A stretch of 64,000 bases of DNA from Heliocidaris tuberculata (lineage: Eukaryota > Echinodermata > Echinoidea > Camarodonta > Echinometridae): assembly GCA_025618425.1 (NCBI GenBank), contig CM046835.1, positions 21,041,393 through 21,105,392 of the forward strand, read 5' to 3'. Below, in pieces: positions 33,281 to 44,362 of the stretch (the first letter of the stretch is position 1; each line of letters begins with the position of its first letter). The translations under genes and the position numbers were made by a program. Below the pieces are notes generated by a model. That model saw only the letters and a list, made by a program, of their open reading frames with translations, was not told where the DNA came from and did not search any database.

Positions 33281-35104
33281 GTTTATATACAATTTAACTG
33301 GTCTTTGAATTAGGATGTATACTTTTAATAGGGGAGTGATATTTAGTGATAGTTATTGTTTTGCTGTATATATGCTTATCAATAATTGTCTAGCTACAAT
33401 TCCTATTTTTTGTCTGTGACCCTTTTACTCTTTCTCTGTTGTTTGTGAGAAATACAGCCTGAGAATTAAAACAAACTGCATGTTAAAGATTAGAAGAGAT
33501 TTTTTTTCCTTTCTAAAGTATTTCAGAAGAGGAAATTTGCACACTTGAGTTAGATCAAGATTCTATTTAATGAAGAGTTGCAATTGATCGATTTCACTTG
33601 CAAATACTCCAATTATTGGATTATATACATTGATAAGTTTTGAAAATGATTGGATACTTAATTAAATGCAACTCTTTATCAGACGTGCAAGGCCCAAATG
33701 TATATAGTTCCTTGTTTTTGAGAAAGGGTTGAGTTCTGGTTTAAGTGAAAATAATTTGTGAGACTTCTCCTTCTTTCTTGGTTAGTTTGGAAGAGTATCA
33801 TAGTAGAAATGTCCCCTGAAAAGGATTCCTCCTCAAATACCCCCATAATCAAAAAATGACGAGAAACAGCTGAAGTGTTAGGCCCAAACATTCATGCCAC
33901 ATGTGTGTGTGTGTGTGTGTGCAGTCCCATATATCCATTTCCGTGTACAGTGCATGCGCTTTTCAGCAAGATTGAGTCAGTTTCTTATCATTTTGATGCT
34001 TCAAAAAATCACAGTATACACCAATTCTTATTTGAACATGATCAACCCTTCCCAATTTCTTTAAGACAATTCCTTTCACAATGTAATCTCAGGACCAGAA
34101 CTCAACATTATTCCTCAGCATATGAATGAATTAAAAAGTACACAATTTGACTCCCAAAAGGCTTGCTCGACAAGAGGCGATGAGTACCTCACAAACGCCC
34201 CCACAGTTAAATGAAAACCACTTCACTATTCATGATTCGTGTATACAGGAAGAGGCAATGTTGCAGGGGCAAAAAAAAAATGTGGCTATGTACAAATTCA
34301 TCTCATGTTATTTCGCTGCGGGGGCATTTTGTGGGATGGTTTATCACGCCAAGTGGGAATGAGCCCTAAAGTTGATTTGTAATTCCCAATGTAAAATGAA
34401 TGGTTCAGAAAGGGTTAGCATTCCAAGGATAATCTTTAGCACTGATGATCACTTTCATGTGACCTTCAACTGCTTTCCACTGATTCTCACAAGGACAAAA
34501 ACATAGATATCGTTACCATTTTCAATCGAGATTTTTTTCAGCCTTGCTCTCTTTTGTTATCAACAGCAGAATAGTACTTTGTTGACATTTAAAGAAGAAG
34601 CCACAAGTATACTATAAGGCCTAGAGCTCATATCTGAATCACACTTTTAAGCTGTAAAATAGGTTGGAGAGAACGCCAGGGGACCAAGGACCTGTTTCTG
34701 AGAAGTTCAACTACTATCAGAGGTATTTTCATTGCTGCGTTATAGATAGGATGACTCCTGTATAGAGAGATGTTGATGAGATTCATTTGAAATTCATATG
34801 TATTTCCATGGGGCTTGAAACAAAGAATTTGTTTGCTTCTTGAAGGGAAATGTAGCCTTGAAAACACACGGCAGAATAAAAATAAACCTAATTTAACACA
34901 ATAGCAAATGCTTGAGGGGAAATGCAACAAATTATTAGAAATGTTTTGATGAAATTGAGCAATATTATGAATTATTACCATTCTGGCAACCAGTTTTGTA
35001 TCTTTGTCCCATAACATTCACTTGCACATCAACATTTACCATGATGGTTTTTGATGAGGTTATAAGGCTTGAATTTAATGTTTATATCAAGACAAATGTC
35101 TTCA
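33281..35104. other. AT-rich non-coding stretch
   Basis: A (GT)10 run lies at 33901-33920. The 129-codon minus-strand frame (34628-35017) and the frames at 33875 and 34147 show no domain or convincing splice context. Confidence 0.45.
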
Positions 35105-35925
35105 TACAAGAATTGGTGTTGGCTCTGGCTGGTATCAAACAAGCTGAGATTCATGAAAAGGCATAGAAATTTCCTTTTTCTGATTAATAAAAGACAATTT
35201 ATGAAATAACAAGCTTTGTTCTTTGTATATCCTTACACATTCCATGAACATCCTATGCTTGAGTGAGCAATTAACTACTTTGTAGAGTGGTTCAAAATGT
35301 TACTTTTGGTGAGTCTTTTAACTTCACCTGCTTACTCTCTCAACCAGAGAGTTTTGATGGGATATATCAGGACATACAGTGAACAAAATCTGTTCTTTCA
35401 TAAACTGTCTTTTATTGATCAGAATAAGCCTTTTTTATAAGCCTTTTCATGACTGTCAACTTTGAGGATACCAGCCAGAACGGACATGGAAACATTTGTC
35501 AAATATGATTTTGCACCCTTTCACAAAAGTGGTTTTGCTCACTCAAGCATAAAATATTGTGAGATATTTTGGTGTCATTTCATAGAAGAGACTCTAAGCT
35601 GTCCACAGGTATGAAAATTTCCTGAAAATATTTTGAAATATTTAAATTGGGGAGACTTTTTTCAACTGTCAATTCTAAAACGGTTTTCAACTTTGTTTAT
35701 ACCAGCCAGAACATATACGAATTCTTGTCAAGTCTGAACTTTGCACCCTATCAAAAAAAAGTGGCTTTTGATCACTCAGGCATAATGACTAGTCATATTT
35801 TTTGCTGATATTACATAGGAGAGACCCTAAGCTATCTAAAAGAATGGAAATTTATTGAAAATATTTTGAAATATTCATTTTTGAAGACTTTTTCCAACTG
35901 CTAACTTTTTTCGGGATGCACTGTA
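35105..35925. repeat. Composite of ~235 bp units in direct and inverted orientation, mariner-like right end
   Basis: The block ATACCAGCCAGAAC ... CTCACTCAAGCATA ... TTTTGAAATATT occurs twice in tandem (about 35460-35680 and 35695-35920). A third copy lies inverted on the left (TCTGGCTGGTATC at 35125 with CATGAAAAGGC, GACAATTTATGAAA and GCTTGAGTGAGC). The right edge reads CGGGATGCACTGTA, resembling a TA-flanked mariner-type terminus. Units differ substantially, so this is old. Confidence 0.65.
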
Positions 35926-35927
35926 TG

Positions 35928-36492
35928 AGATGTTAACATTTAAAACCAATTGGGCATATGATGATTATTTGTTTACCCTTCATGATTTCAACCCACTATA
36001 ACGCCATAGCATCAGTGAAATCCCTGCAAGCTTACTAGCCCACATACAAGTGGAACAATGTAAACTTAATTTCTCTTTATAAATTGTGCCACAAACTCTA
36101 AACATTAGAAGAAAATTATTTATCAGAGTTTTAAGAAGAAGATTCAAGGTCCATGTATGTTGAGCTTCAACTTTCAAAATTCACCCCAAATTTGTGGGAG
36201 GAAATTCCACTTGATATTCTTTTTAATAATTTTCCTCTCAATTTGGATAAAGATATCACAAGTCACATTCATTACAGTGCAAGACAAGTCCAACATTCAT
36301 ATCCAGAAGATTCATTTTATGACTGATGCCATTTTTACATTTAGCATACCAGGCTCCTTCCATTCACCCTATATAAGATGTTAACATTTAAATCCAATTG
36401 GGCATATGATGATTATTCATTTATCCTTCATGATTTCCACCCACTGTGACGCCATAGCATCCGTTAAATCCCTGCAAGCTTACCAGCCCATG
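35928..36492. repeat. ~120 bp direct repeat, copies 445 bp apart
   Basis: GATGTTAACATTTAAAACCA, then ATTGGGCATATGATGATTAT, CCTTCATGATTT and GCCATAGCATC, occurs at 35929-36046 and again at 36374-36492 with about ten differences. The interval between is unique. This looks like a segmental duplication or the ends of a lost element. Confidence 0.8.
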
Positions 36493-37137
36493 AAGTCATT
36501 AGTTTGCCGTGACCCTAGTCTAATCTTTGAGGCTTGTTTTGATTCGGAGGAGTTGTACAGAATATTTAATGATCCATGCAACTCATTTGGCAACTAAAAG
36601 CATGGCCACATAACTTGCACATTCCAATATTTCATAAAAGTCACAGTAATATCAAAGTATGGGTAAATTTCTAAAATAAAAGAAAATACAGTCAAATCTA
36701 TTCAAAATAACAGCTAGAAGTATAATATATTTAATATTATGTTCCACTGTGATATATATGACATTAAGTATTGAATGATATGGTATCCAACTTATACAAA
36801 AGAAAATATACCAACTGCACGGATGTTATAAAAAGTGAATTTCCATTTATTACCGATTATCAGCAAAACCTCCCCCCCCCAAAAAAAAAAAAACCCCAAC
36901 ACAATAACAACAACAAAAACAAACCAAACAATATTATATAAATGTGTGTGTGAGTGCGTATGTCTATTTTCAGAAGAAAAAAACAATATTACACTTTAGT
37001 GCACACTCGACCAACTTCTCATCACAATATAAATACATGAAATGCAAACTTGAAAGGGACCATCTTATTATAGATGACCAGAGAGGTTAAAATTCCCAAT
37101 ATATGCCAAACTAAAAAGCCAACACCTTGTTGTACAC
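36493..37137. other. AT-rich non-coding stretch
   Basis: A C8/A12 run lies at 36872-36892. The 63-codon frame at 36406-36597 begins inside the direct repeat and has no domain. Confidence 0.4.
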
Positions 37138-37330
37138 CTGTTCGGGAATCTAGGCCGTGTATAGATTAATGATCCCTCTAGGATCGTTCTGATCCAATCT
37201 CATTAGCGACCATACCCGATGGATGCGAGCTGCTGATAGGCTATGATGAGATGATCAGGGGTATTGGTAGACAAACCATTCATTAAGGTAGAGGTTTGGA
37301 TAATAAAAGCTAATCATCTCTCAGGCTGAG
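37138..37330. promoter_or_regulatory. Unique island with GATTAATGATCC and related homeodomain-like sites
   Basis: It contains ATAGATTAATGATCCCTC, TAGGATCGTTCTGATCC, CTCATTAGCGACC and GGATAATAAAAGCTAATC within 180 bp, with moderate CpG content. No repeat or ORF. A candidate enhancer from motif density only. Confidence 0.28.
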
Positions 37331-37450
37331 CACAATAGTGTGATAAATATATGGCTTAGATTTTTTTTTTTTCTACAGGCAGTGAATGCCCCATTAACAT
37401 TCATTTTTCCAGATGGGAAAGTTTCTACCATTGTTTATCTCTTTAATGAC

Positions 37451-37950
37451 CTGGGGCAGTATTCTGAGATTCATTTTATCTCAGATAAAAATGTTAATCT
37501 TATCTTGGTAAGATAAAATGTGCATAATTTGTTGGGTTTTTTTAGCGGCATTTTATCGCATTGGGACCCGCCCATTTTATATCCGTTATCCAATAAAAAC
37601 TGTTGTTAGTTCTCACCTTTAGCATGCTCAACCAAAAGAATCTCTCTCCTTGGTACAGAGTGTATTGCGTCTTTACTTCATAACGTGTATTTTAAAGCGC
37701 AAAATGTGTTAAAGCGCAAAATATGTTTTTGCTGCAAGTGCTGGAAGAGGGGGTTAAAGTGACACTGCTGTCCGCGTATCACGCATATCAAAGTGCAAGG
37801 CATGCAAGAGGTGAGAGTGTGAGATAAAATATGAGATAAAATCCGAGATAAAATATGAGATAAAATCCGAGATAAAATGTGGTCTCAGAATGCAAAAAGA
37901 TGAAATAAAAAATTTTAGAGATAAAATGATGCTCAGAATACCACCCCCAG
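37451..37950. mobile_element. 500 bp TIR element with internal GAGATAAAAT minisatellite
   Basis: The left end CTGGGGCAGTATTCTGAGAT then TCATTTTATCTC matches the reverse of the right end GAGATAAAATGATGCTCAGA then ATACCACCCCCAG (~34 bp). Inside the right end GAGATAAAATMYGAGATAAA recurs about four times (37820-37880), and related GATAAAAT words occur at the left, as if terminal sequence was amplified. No transposase. Confidence 0.75.
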
Positions 37951-38119
37951 ACTTCCAAATACTGAGGTCAATACGGCTACAAATGAAAAAACAAATCACA
38001 TAAGGGTAGAGAGTTTATCAGCCATTCAACTTCAAACCACTTATTCCAACTTCTTAATTCAGAATATAAGCGGATCTACAATGCATTCCAAAGTTATCTT
38101 CAAACTACCATCTGAATGC

Positions 38120-38335
38120 TTTAGAAGGTTGTCTAGCCATGACATCACAACGTGTATCCTCGTATTCACACATGCTAATATATCTCCCCACCAAACAACG
38201 GTTTGGTCGAGGCCACAGACAAAAAGCCTGTCTGCTCGCGACCAGACTAACACCTAGCCGAATCGATAGCAGAGGGAAAGTATCCGTTTTCGTTAAGTGT
38301 CGCCAAAAAGTGCGCATAAAATGTCTGGAACTGTC
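38120..38335. promoter_or_regulatory. CpG-rich unique island
   Basis: Stretches such as GGTTTGGTCGAGGCC, CTGCTCGCGACCAG, CCTAGCCGAATCGATAGC and GTGTCGCCAAAAAGTGCGC stand out from AT-rich flanks. Open frames occur on both strands (38059-38345), none recognisable. Possible regulatory element. Confidence 0.22.
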
Positions 38336-38507
38336 TGCAGCTTGACAGGTGGCATGTAGCAGGAGATTAAAGCCTTATTAGCACATCTTACAAGAATGTG
38401 GTGTACCTTACAATAGGACATTATACATGCACCTTACATGCAGATGCAGATATTCACAGGTTCAAAGATATTATAGTTCTGACTGGGTCTATAAAGGCCA
38501 CCGCACA

Positions 38508-38906
38508 CCTTACGATCGGTCTGCGATCTGATTTGTGAAATAAATCGCTATGGCATTAAATATTGGCATTTTAACAAATGAAATCTACCCTATTCAAGTT
38601 CTGAAAAGTAATATGAATATTAAACATAGGATTTTGGTGAGCCGTCAGCTTTCTATAGGGAATAAGGACAAAATTAGTTTCAAATCGTAGGCAGTCGTAC
38701 GATTTTTGTGACATCACTTATACGACTCGGAGCCGATTTAGCCATTCTACCGACTAGAAAATTTGGCAAGGCCGTATTATCGATTTTACTATCTGTATGA
38801 CTATTCAGACCCTCAATCAAAAATATTTTTCATTTTTAAATGATTTTTCAAATGATATTACATTTTCTTCTCAAATCGGATAGCAGACCAATTGTAAGGT
38901 GCAGCA
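38508..38906 (+). mobile_element. ~400 bp TIR element, family F, copy 2
   Basis: It starts CACCGCACACCTTACGATC and ends ACCAATTGTAAGGTGCAGC. The ends continue as GGTCTGCGATCTGATTT / AAATCGGATAGCAGACC, clearer than in copy 1 (7602-8011). Colinear with that copy over its whole length. It contains an internal palindromic AATCGTAGGCAGTCGTACGATT. Confidence 0.8.
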
Positions 38907-39544
38907 TAGCTCATTACCACAAGCTTGAAATCGGGTACATAATCCATAAAGGATAAAAAGTTTCTAAAGGGCTGAATAAATAAGCATTCATGTTTTCACT
39001 ACTGGTCAAATTGGCAACAATATTTTCTTTTGAATTTGCAAATAAAAATCTCAAACTGTCTCTCTGTTCTCACATATGAGGTTTCTGACACGCAGTACGT
39101 GACTGTTTTGATTTTTTCAGGAGTTTTCTTCAATCACTCTCCTTAAATTTAAATTCAAAAAAAAAAAATGACACAAAACTTCATCCCTAGATTAACCCTT
39201 TTTTGTTTTGGTTCAATTCCACTTTCAAAACATCACACACCAGACTGCCTATACACTAAAGGGATGGTGAGAATGAATGACTGCATCCAACCCACAGTCT
39301 ACACTATCATATCTCTCCCCCAGTCAAGAATATAGTTGGTACAATGCTTGGTGAACTTGTTTGCCTTTGCTCCTAAGCCCCAAAGGCCTTTCCTAGAAGC
39401 CTTTCAAATCCAAAGAAAAAGATGCCCTACTAAAAGGACAGAAGCAGTACAGCCAGCGAAAGGCCCATTCATGGATCAAGTTAATTATGAAAAAAGATCT
39501 AAGTCACTATAAACCATGATGCATACATGTTACAAAGTAAAATG
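38907..39544. other. AT-rich non-coding stretch
   Basis: Nothing is recognised. Confidence 0.4.
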
Positions 39545-39655
39545 CACCATACACATTGGAGTGCCTTGAGCATCATATCACGTGGTGGATATGAGCACTA
39601 CATAAATACCCAATATTCCTATTATTATTATTATATTATTATTACATGTAGCCCT
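39545..39655 (+). mobile_element. SINE-like 3' tail ending in (ATT)n
   Basis: GTGCCTTGAGCATCATATCA, GATATGAGCACTACATAAAT and then a TATTATTATT tail resemble the 3' region of tRNA-SINEs, where a CGCTATATAAAT-like word precedes the ATT repeat. No A/B box is visible upstream, so the copy is 5'-truncated. Confidence 0.55.
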
Positions 39656-39769
39656 TAGATGAGTAGTTTGGTAGACAAGTATGTAAAAAAAAAAAATTTG
39701 TAAATTGTAAATCATCTAGTAAAGCGGATAATAAAAAAATGTACCACAAAATGATACAAAAAATTCAAT

Positions 39770-40430
39770 CTAGTGTCACCTTGGGAATGGATAGAAAACC
39801 AGAGATAAACATCTAGTTATATCAGAGGTTTTTTAAACAGTGTTATCTGGGTTAGATATGAACTTAGCAAACCTTTTCCAATGTGTGAATTTTATCAGTA
39901 ATACAACTTGGATCTCTATTTTCTTCATGTGTCACCTTGGATAGATATAGTAAACCAGAGAGGTATGTTAAGTAGTAACAAAACATCTCTCATTTTCAAC
40001 ACTGCTTGACCTATACATGATATCTTCTTGTCAAGATGTAAACACAGTATATCTTAACATTCAGTGGTATTATAAACTGCACCTGCCATATTTCCTCCAC
40101 AATAGGTGTCATTGTAGTACAATATGAATGAAGAAGACCTTATGCATTCTGACATAAAGTACACCTGTACTTGAGATTACTCTCTGCATAACATAAGTTA
40201 TCTTCGTAAGATATGAACAGAACATACTTTCCATACTATGCCATAGGATAGCTTACATTTGGTATTGGTTTCTGAAGCAAACACCTAGTCATCTATGTGA
40301 TCATATCAGTCAGTAGCATCATAATTTGCATCTGGAATAATTTCCTTACCCCACATGAATGGAAACAGTTTCATCTTACCAAGATGTGAATATAGTATAT
40401 CTTCATTTGGTAGTAACAAAGCCAGTAGAC
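39770..40430. repeat. Degenerate tandem array, four units, period ~177 bp
   Basis: An imperfect palindrome-like anchor TTATCTT....AAGATRTGAA, followed by CANARTATATCTT-like sequence, recurs at 39843, 40020, 40197 and 40371, spacing 177, 177 and 174 bp. Between anchors the units are strongly diverged, with secondary matches such as GTGTCACCTTGG (39773, 39931). Regular spacing with decayed sequence suggests an old satellite. Confidence 0.65.
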
Positions 40431-40584
40431 TTCCCATAAACCTATATGACCAATAATGCATGCCATCCAGTAAAGTTAAAAAAAGAGCAGACCTTCATAT
40501 GTTTTGAATATGGCACAGTTTTTATGGCCATATAAGTCATATATGGCCAATAATGGATAAGATGGCAACCTAAAATACCTTTCA

Positions 40585-40640
40585 TAAGGGTAGCATTAAC
40601 TCTAAGCAAAGTGATACAAGTTAATGCCCTTCTAGCTCTC
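40585..40640. mobile_element. Foldback hairpin element, copy C
   Basis: GGGTAGCATTAACTCT and AGTTAATGCCCTTCTAGCTC flank a short loop, matching the foldback family with a partly eroded left arm. Confidence 0.6.
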
Positions 40641-41149
40641 AGCACACAAAATGCTGGCATCAGAACACAAGATGAGCGGTAAACAATTCAGCTTTTACAA
40701 AGACACTTTACCTCTACAGTCATTACACTTCGGGAAATTCAACTCAGATGCTTTGCACAAGCAATATAGTCTGCAATAAACAATAACTAAGTCCTTCCCA
40801 TTTCCCTTAAAAAACTTTTGGCATGCCATGTGGCTGCAAAAAACAATATCTCCTCCCAATTACGTCATACTTATATGTACTCCACAACATCCTCCTTTTC
40901 CTAAAAAATTTAGATGCAACAAAGTGGGATGCAATGAACTATATATTCTACCACATACTCTTTTCCCTAAACAAAGCTCTTTCCATTGCCCTCAAACACT
41001 TTAGGTGAGACACCCTCAAAGTTGCAATCTTTTACTAAATATGCTTTTTCTCTTAAAACACTGCCCTCAGTTTCTCCTCAACAAGTCTGACCCATCTCCT
41101 GCAGGGGACACCTGTGCATTTTACCCTTCATTATTTTCTCAAGTCATCT
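40641..41149. other. AT-rich non-coding stretch
   Basis: Nothing is recognised. Confidence 0.4.
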
Positions 41150-41300
41150 AGGGAGGACTCCGTGTGTTTACAGAATGTCATCCACCCATCTCGCCTTCGT
41201 CACACGCTACATTAATAATATATCTAGCGCGAGCTTACGGACCGACCGACTCGAAGAGGCGCAACGCCACCACCTCACTCTATTTTATTAACTTGAAGTC
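41150..41300. promoter_or_regulatory. CpG-rich unique island
   Basis: CTAGCGCGAGCTTACGG, ACCGACCGACTCGAAGAGG and CGCAACGCCACCACC cluster within ~80 bp of otherwise AT-rich DNA. No repeat or recognised ORF. Composition-based call. Confidence 0.2.
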
Positions 41301-41589
41301 AATCATCTCTCTACTGACGCACTTGCCTATTGTCAGTGTAACCTTTACTTTTTAAAGTTACATCCACTCGTATCTACGTGAGAAAGAAAAGCAAAGTGTC
41401 ATCTGTGTTTTCAAAAGGACAAAGTTTCTTGCTACTTGACATTTTGAAAATCTTGGGGAAATCTTCAAAATGGCTGCCACGCATGAAATAACCAGAGTGA
41501 TAAATCAAAAACAGTACATGTTCAGGAATTCCAGATGCATTAATTAAATGTAGTATCAGATATCACAAATGCTGTATATTCGCTCCCCT

Positions 41590-42959
41590 CTTCCTCTCTC
41601 ACTCTCTCACACACACACTCTCTCTCTCTCTCTCTCTGTACTTCATATTTCATCTACCAGTATTTCTTCTTCAATTTGAAGAAAAAAAATTTACCTAAAT
41701 CATCGTCAACTCTAAATTATTGTAAGGCTCCACAATTATAAGAAGGGCTTGTGCACTGTAAGTTAGCAACCACTGCTCAGTGCTCAGACGCTGACAAAAA
41801 CCATTCCCCATATTCAATAATGGTTGTTTGAAACATACAGAGTAGATATACTATAGCATTGTAACATGTTCCACTCCAACAACAATAGAATACAAGTCTA
41901 CAGATAATTTCATGCTTTGGTGAAAAACATCCTTCCCGTTCCATTAAACCTCTAGTACATTTCTATAGAATTTTTGACAGACACTCATATGTTATTACTT
42001 TCTTCCTGCAAAGACTCGGTTACATTCTTTACCATTTCAACTAAATAATTCAATTCAGATTTGATTCGATTTGGCAACTCTGGCATTTACGGCTTATTGG
42101 AAAATCATGGTCAGCAATTTTTTAGCTATCCTCGCCAGGAAACGAGACCTTTGGTTGGGAACAATGAGAGCTTGCTAGGAGTATTGCAAGACAAATAATG
42201 TGCTTGATGCTTGTGTATTCTCCCTGTATTCAATCAAAAGATAACCAGTAAATTCAAGGTGGAATGGAGTCATGTGTATGTATGGGCATTAGTTGTATCT
42301 CATCTTCTATTTGCCATTTCAAAATAGAACAAAACAGACAAAGGGTTAGAAAAAGCAATTGTTTCAGCAATATTTCATTGGTGAATTAACTGACAAAAAT
42401 ACACTCAAATATATTTTAATGAGGTATGGAGGGCATTGTTCAGCACACAACATAGTCAAAAGTTATATATAAAAATCTTGAAGAATATATCTGTACTTAC
42501 GTCTGTAACTGTGATCCTTACTGAAAGCAACATAGACCTGGAGGAAAAGAAAAGAAACAGATTAAGAAAGAATGACAACTTGGCTTTTGATGGTCCTCAA
42601 CACAAACTAAAAGAACAAAAAGAAATAAGTTCACAGATTTCTATGTAAGGAAGATAGTAGTTCCAGGAAAGAAATTTTTTATCACTGCATGATATAGCAT
42701 GCAAAAATTCATCAATAAGATGATGCTGCTAATTTACTACTCTTTGCTTGTTATAGGGATCATTCCATTAAAAAAAGATCTTTAAAATCTAGGAACACTT
42801 ATTTCAATTGTGAAATATTTCACAGATGACAATTCCATTGATCAGACTGCAAAATTAACTCTTTTGACATGGAGAGGAACAAATTTTGTAAAAGCCACAA
42901 AGGTATGGACTTGAAAAGAACCATATAGTTGTAAGACTCTTTACATCAGCTAGCTATAA
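41590..42959. other. AT-rich non-coding stretch with a short CA/CT microsatellite
   Basis: A compound (CA)n(CT)n run lies at 41605-41638. A short 70-codon frame at 42436-42648 has no domain. Nothing else is recognised. Confidence 0.45.
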
Positions 42960-43215
42960 ATCAGAGTGTTTGGACTTCTGCTTGTAGTCATTAATCATTT
43001 GGGAGGGATAATTTATAGGAGGGTCATGACGGCGAAAGTGGATTAATGATCATGAGCCCTGAAACTGTGTTTACATCACTCACAACCGAGCGTATTACTT
43101 CTGACCAAACGCTATCAATCAGGCCCTGTTCACATTTACTCAAGTCAAGAAACACAGCGGTTCTACTCTAACGAGTGATGCGACCCTCGTTTCCAGGGTG
43201 AATTATTGACTAATA
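42960..43215. promoter_or_regulatory. Unique island with clustered ATTAAT/GGATTA sites
   Basis: TCATTAATCATTTGGG (~42988) and GTGGATTAATGATCATGAGC (~43038) lie 50 bp apart, followed by CACAACCGAGCG, CGCTATCAATCAGG, CTAACGAGTGATGCGACC and TTATTGACTAATATCAGG. Repeated TAAT-type cores in a CpG-richer, non-repetitive 250 bp segment make it one of the better enhancer candidates here. Confidence 0.3.
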
Positions 43216-44132
43216 TCAGGTAATAAAGGTCATGTTCTGGTCTTTAGAAGATCTTGGGAATATATCTTGATAGAAAGGAAAATACTTGCAGACCTCTATC
43301 TGGTGACAGATGGAAGAGTCAGTTCAATACAAGTTAGCAGAGAATATGAAACAAAGTATAATGTCCTTATGGATTCTCTTGTCTATAGGCTAACATAATG
43401 GTATCAAAGACTCTATAGTAATTAGCTGGAGTTTGAAATAATTGATAAAACTTAGATGGGGATGATCTTCACATCTTATCTCCAAGGAGTGATTTCAGGA
43501 AGTAATGCAATTAAAACAATGATTAATGGTAGAAATTGTGTAAAACCACATTTCAGGGAACATCCAATTTCCTGGCAGGCTTTTAATATTCCATGCACAC
43601 TGTAATGACTACCAACGGCAACTCTCCCAATTCCAAACATGCAATTCTTGTAAACTCATTTTGAAAAAGGTACAAGTAAAATAATCATCTAATGTTCTCT
43701 CCCCCTATCTGCGATTCCCGGCATAGATCTGTCACGTTCCTGTTTTCAAAAGTGTACTTCTGTTACCAAACGAGATCCCTCGTGCAGCAGGTCTTTACGT
43801 TGAACAAACACGGTCTTTGAGTGATGTTCCTTAAAGGATAGATAAGCGAACAACCCCAGAAGTAATCAATTATATCGGAGATAGATGTGACCGGTGGAAC
43901 TAACTTGCCCCATGGGGCTGGTATGTTATTCTTGCCCCTAGCTTCTTTCTGGGTTTTACTCGAAGGTAGGGAAAATCTAGGAACAGAAATTCGATTGCAA
44001 ACAAAATGCTTTCTACTTTTGACGTGGTTGTGTCACCACGGTGCAATGTCGGAAAAGTTGAATCAACAACCCTTTTATGGGGGTTTTCTAGGAAGATTAG
44101 AGTCTCAGGGAAAAAAATCATTACAAACGTGT
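43216..44132. other. Non-coding stretch
   Basis: Two overlapping plus-strand frames (43887-44317) are open for about 90-100 codons but carry no recognisable domain, and the second runs into the element at 44133. Otherwise nothing. Confidence 0.4.
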
Positions 44133-44362
44133 TTAACCTTTTCACCATAAGCAGTTCATACCATCAATATTTCAATATTGTATTTGTTTTGGGCTCAAAG
44201 GAGAGTTTGTTTCTCACCTTGAATTTCAAAATAGGTTCATGGATTGTGAAGATAGATCATGGAACAGACTGGTATCAAGATGAACAATTGAAAGGGAAAC
44301 CTAAATTAAAAACTTAAAAACTATATTTGCCAATTATACTTGGTGGTCAGTAAAAGAGTTAA
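44133..44362. mobile_element. Possible 230 bp TTAA-type MITE
   Basis: The left end TTAACCTTTTCACCATAAG and right end GGTGGTCAGTAAAAGAGTTAA are imperfect inverted repeats, both bounded by TTAA (44133-44136 and 44359-44362). Terminal motif and flanks resemble the other TTAA families. Only one copy is seen in the window. Confidence 0.4.

Noticed and set aside
34628..35017. 129-codon minus-strand frame
   Set aside because: No recognisable motif, no convincing splice sites, and composition typical of AT-rich non-coding DNA.
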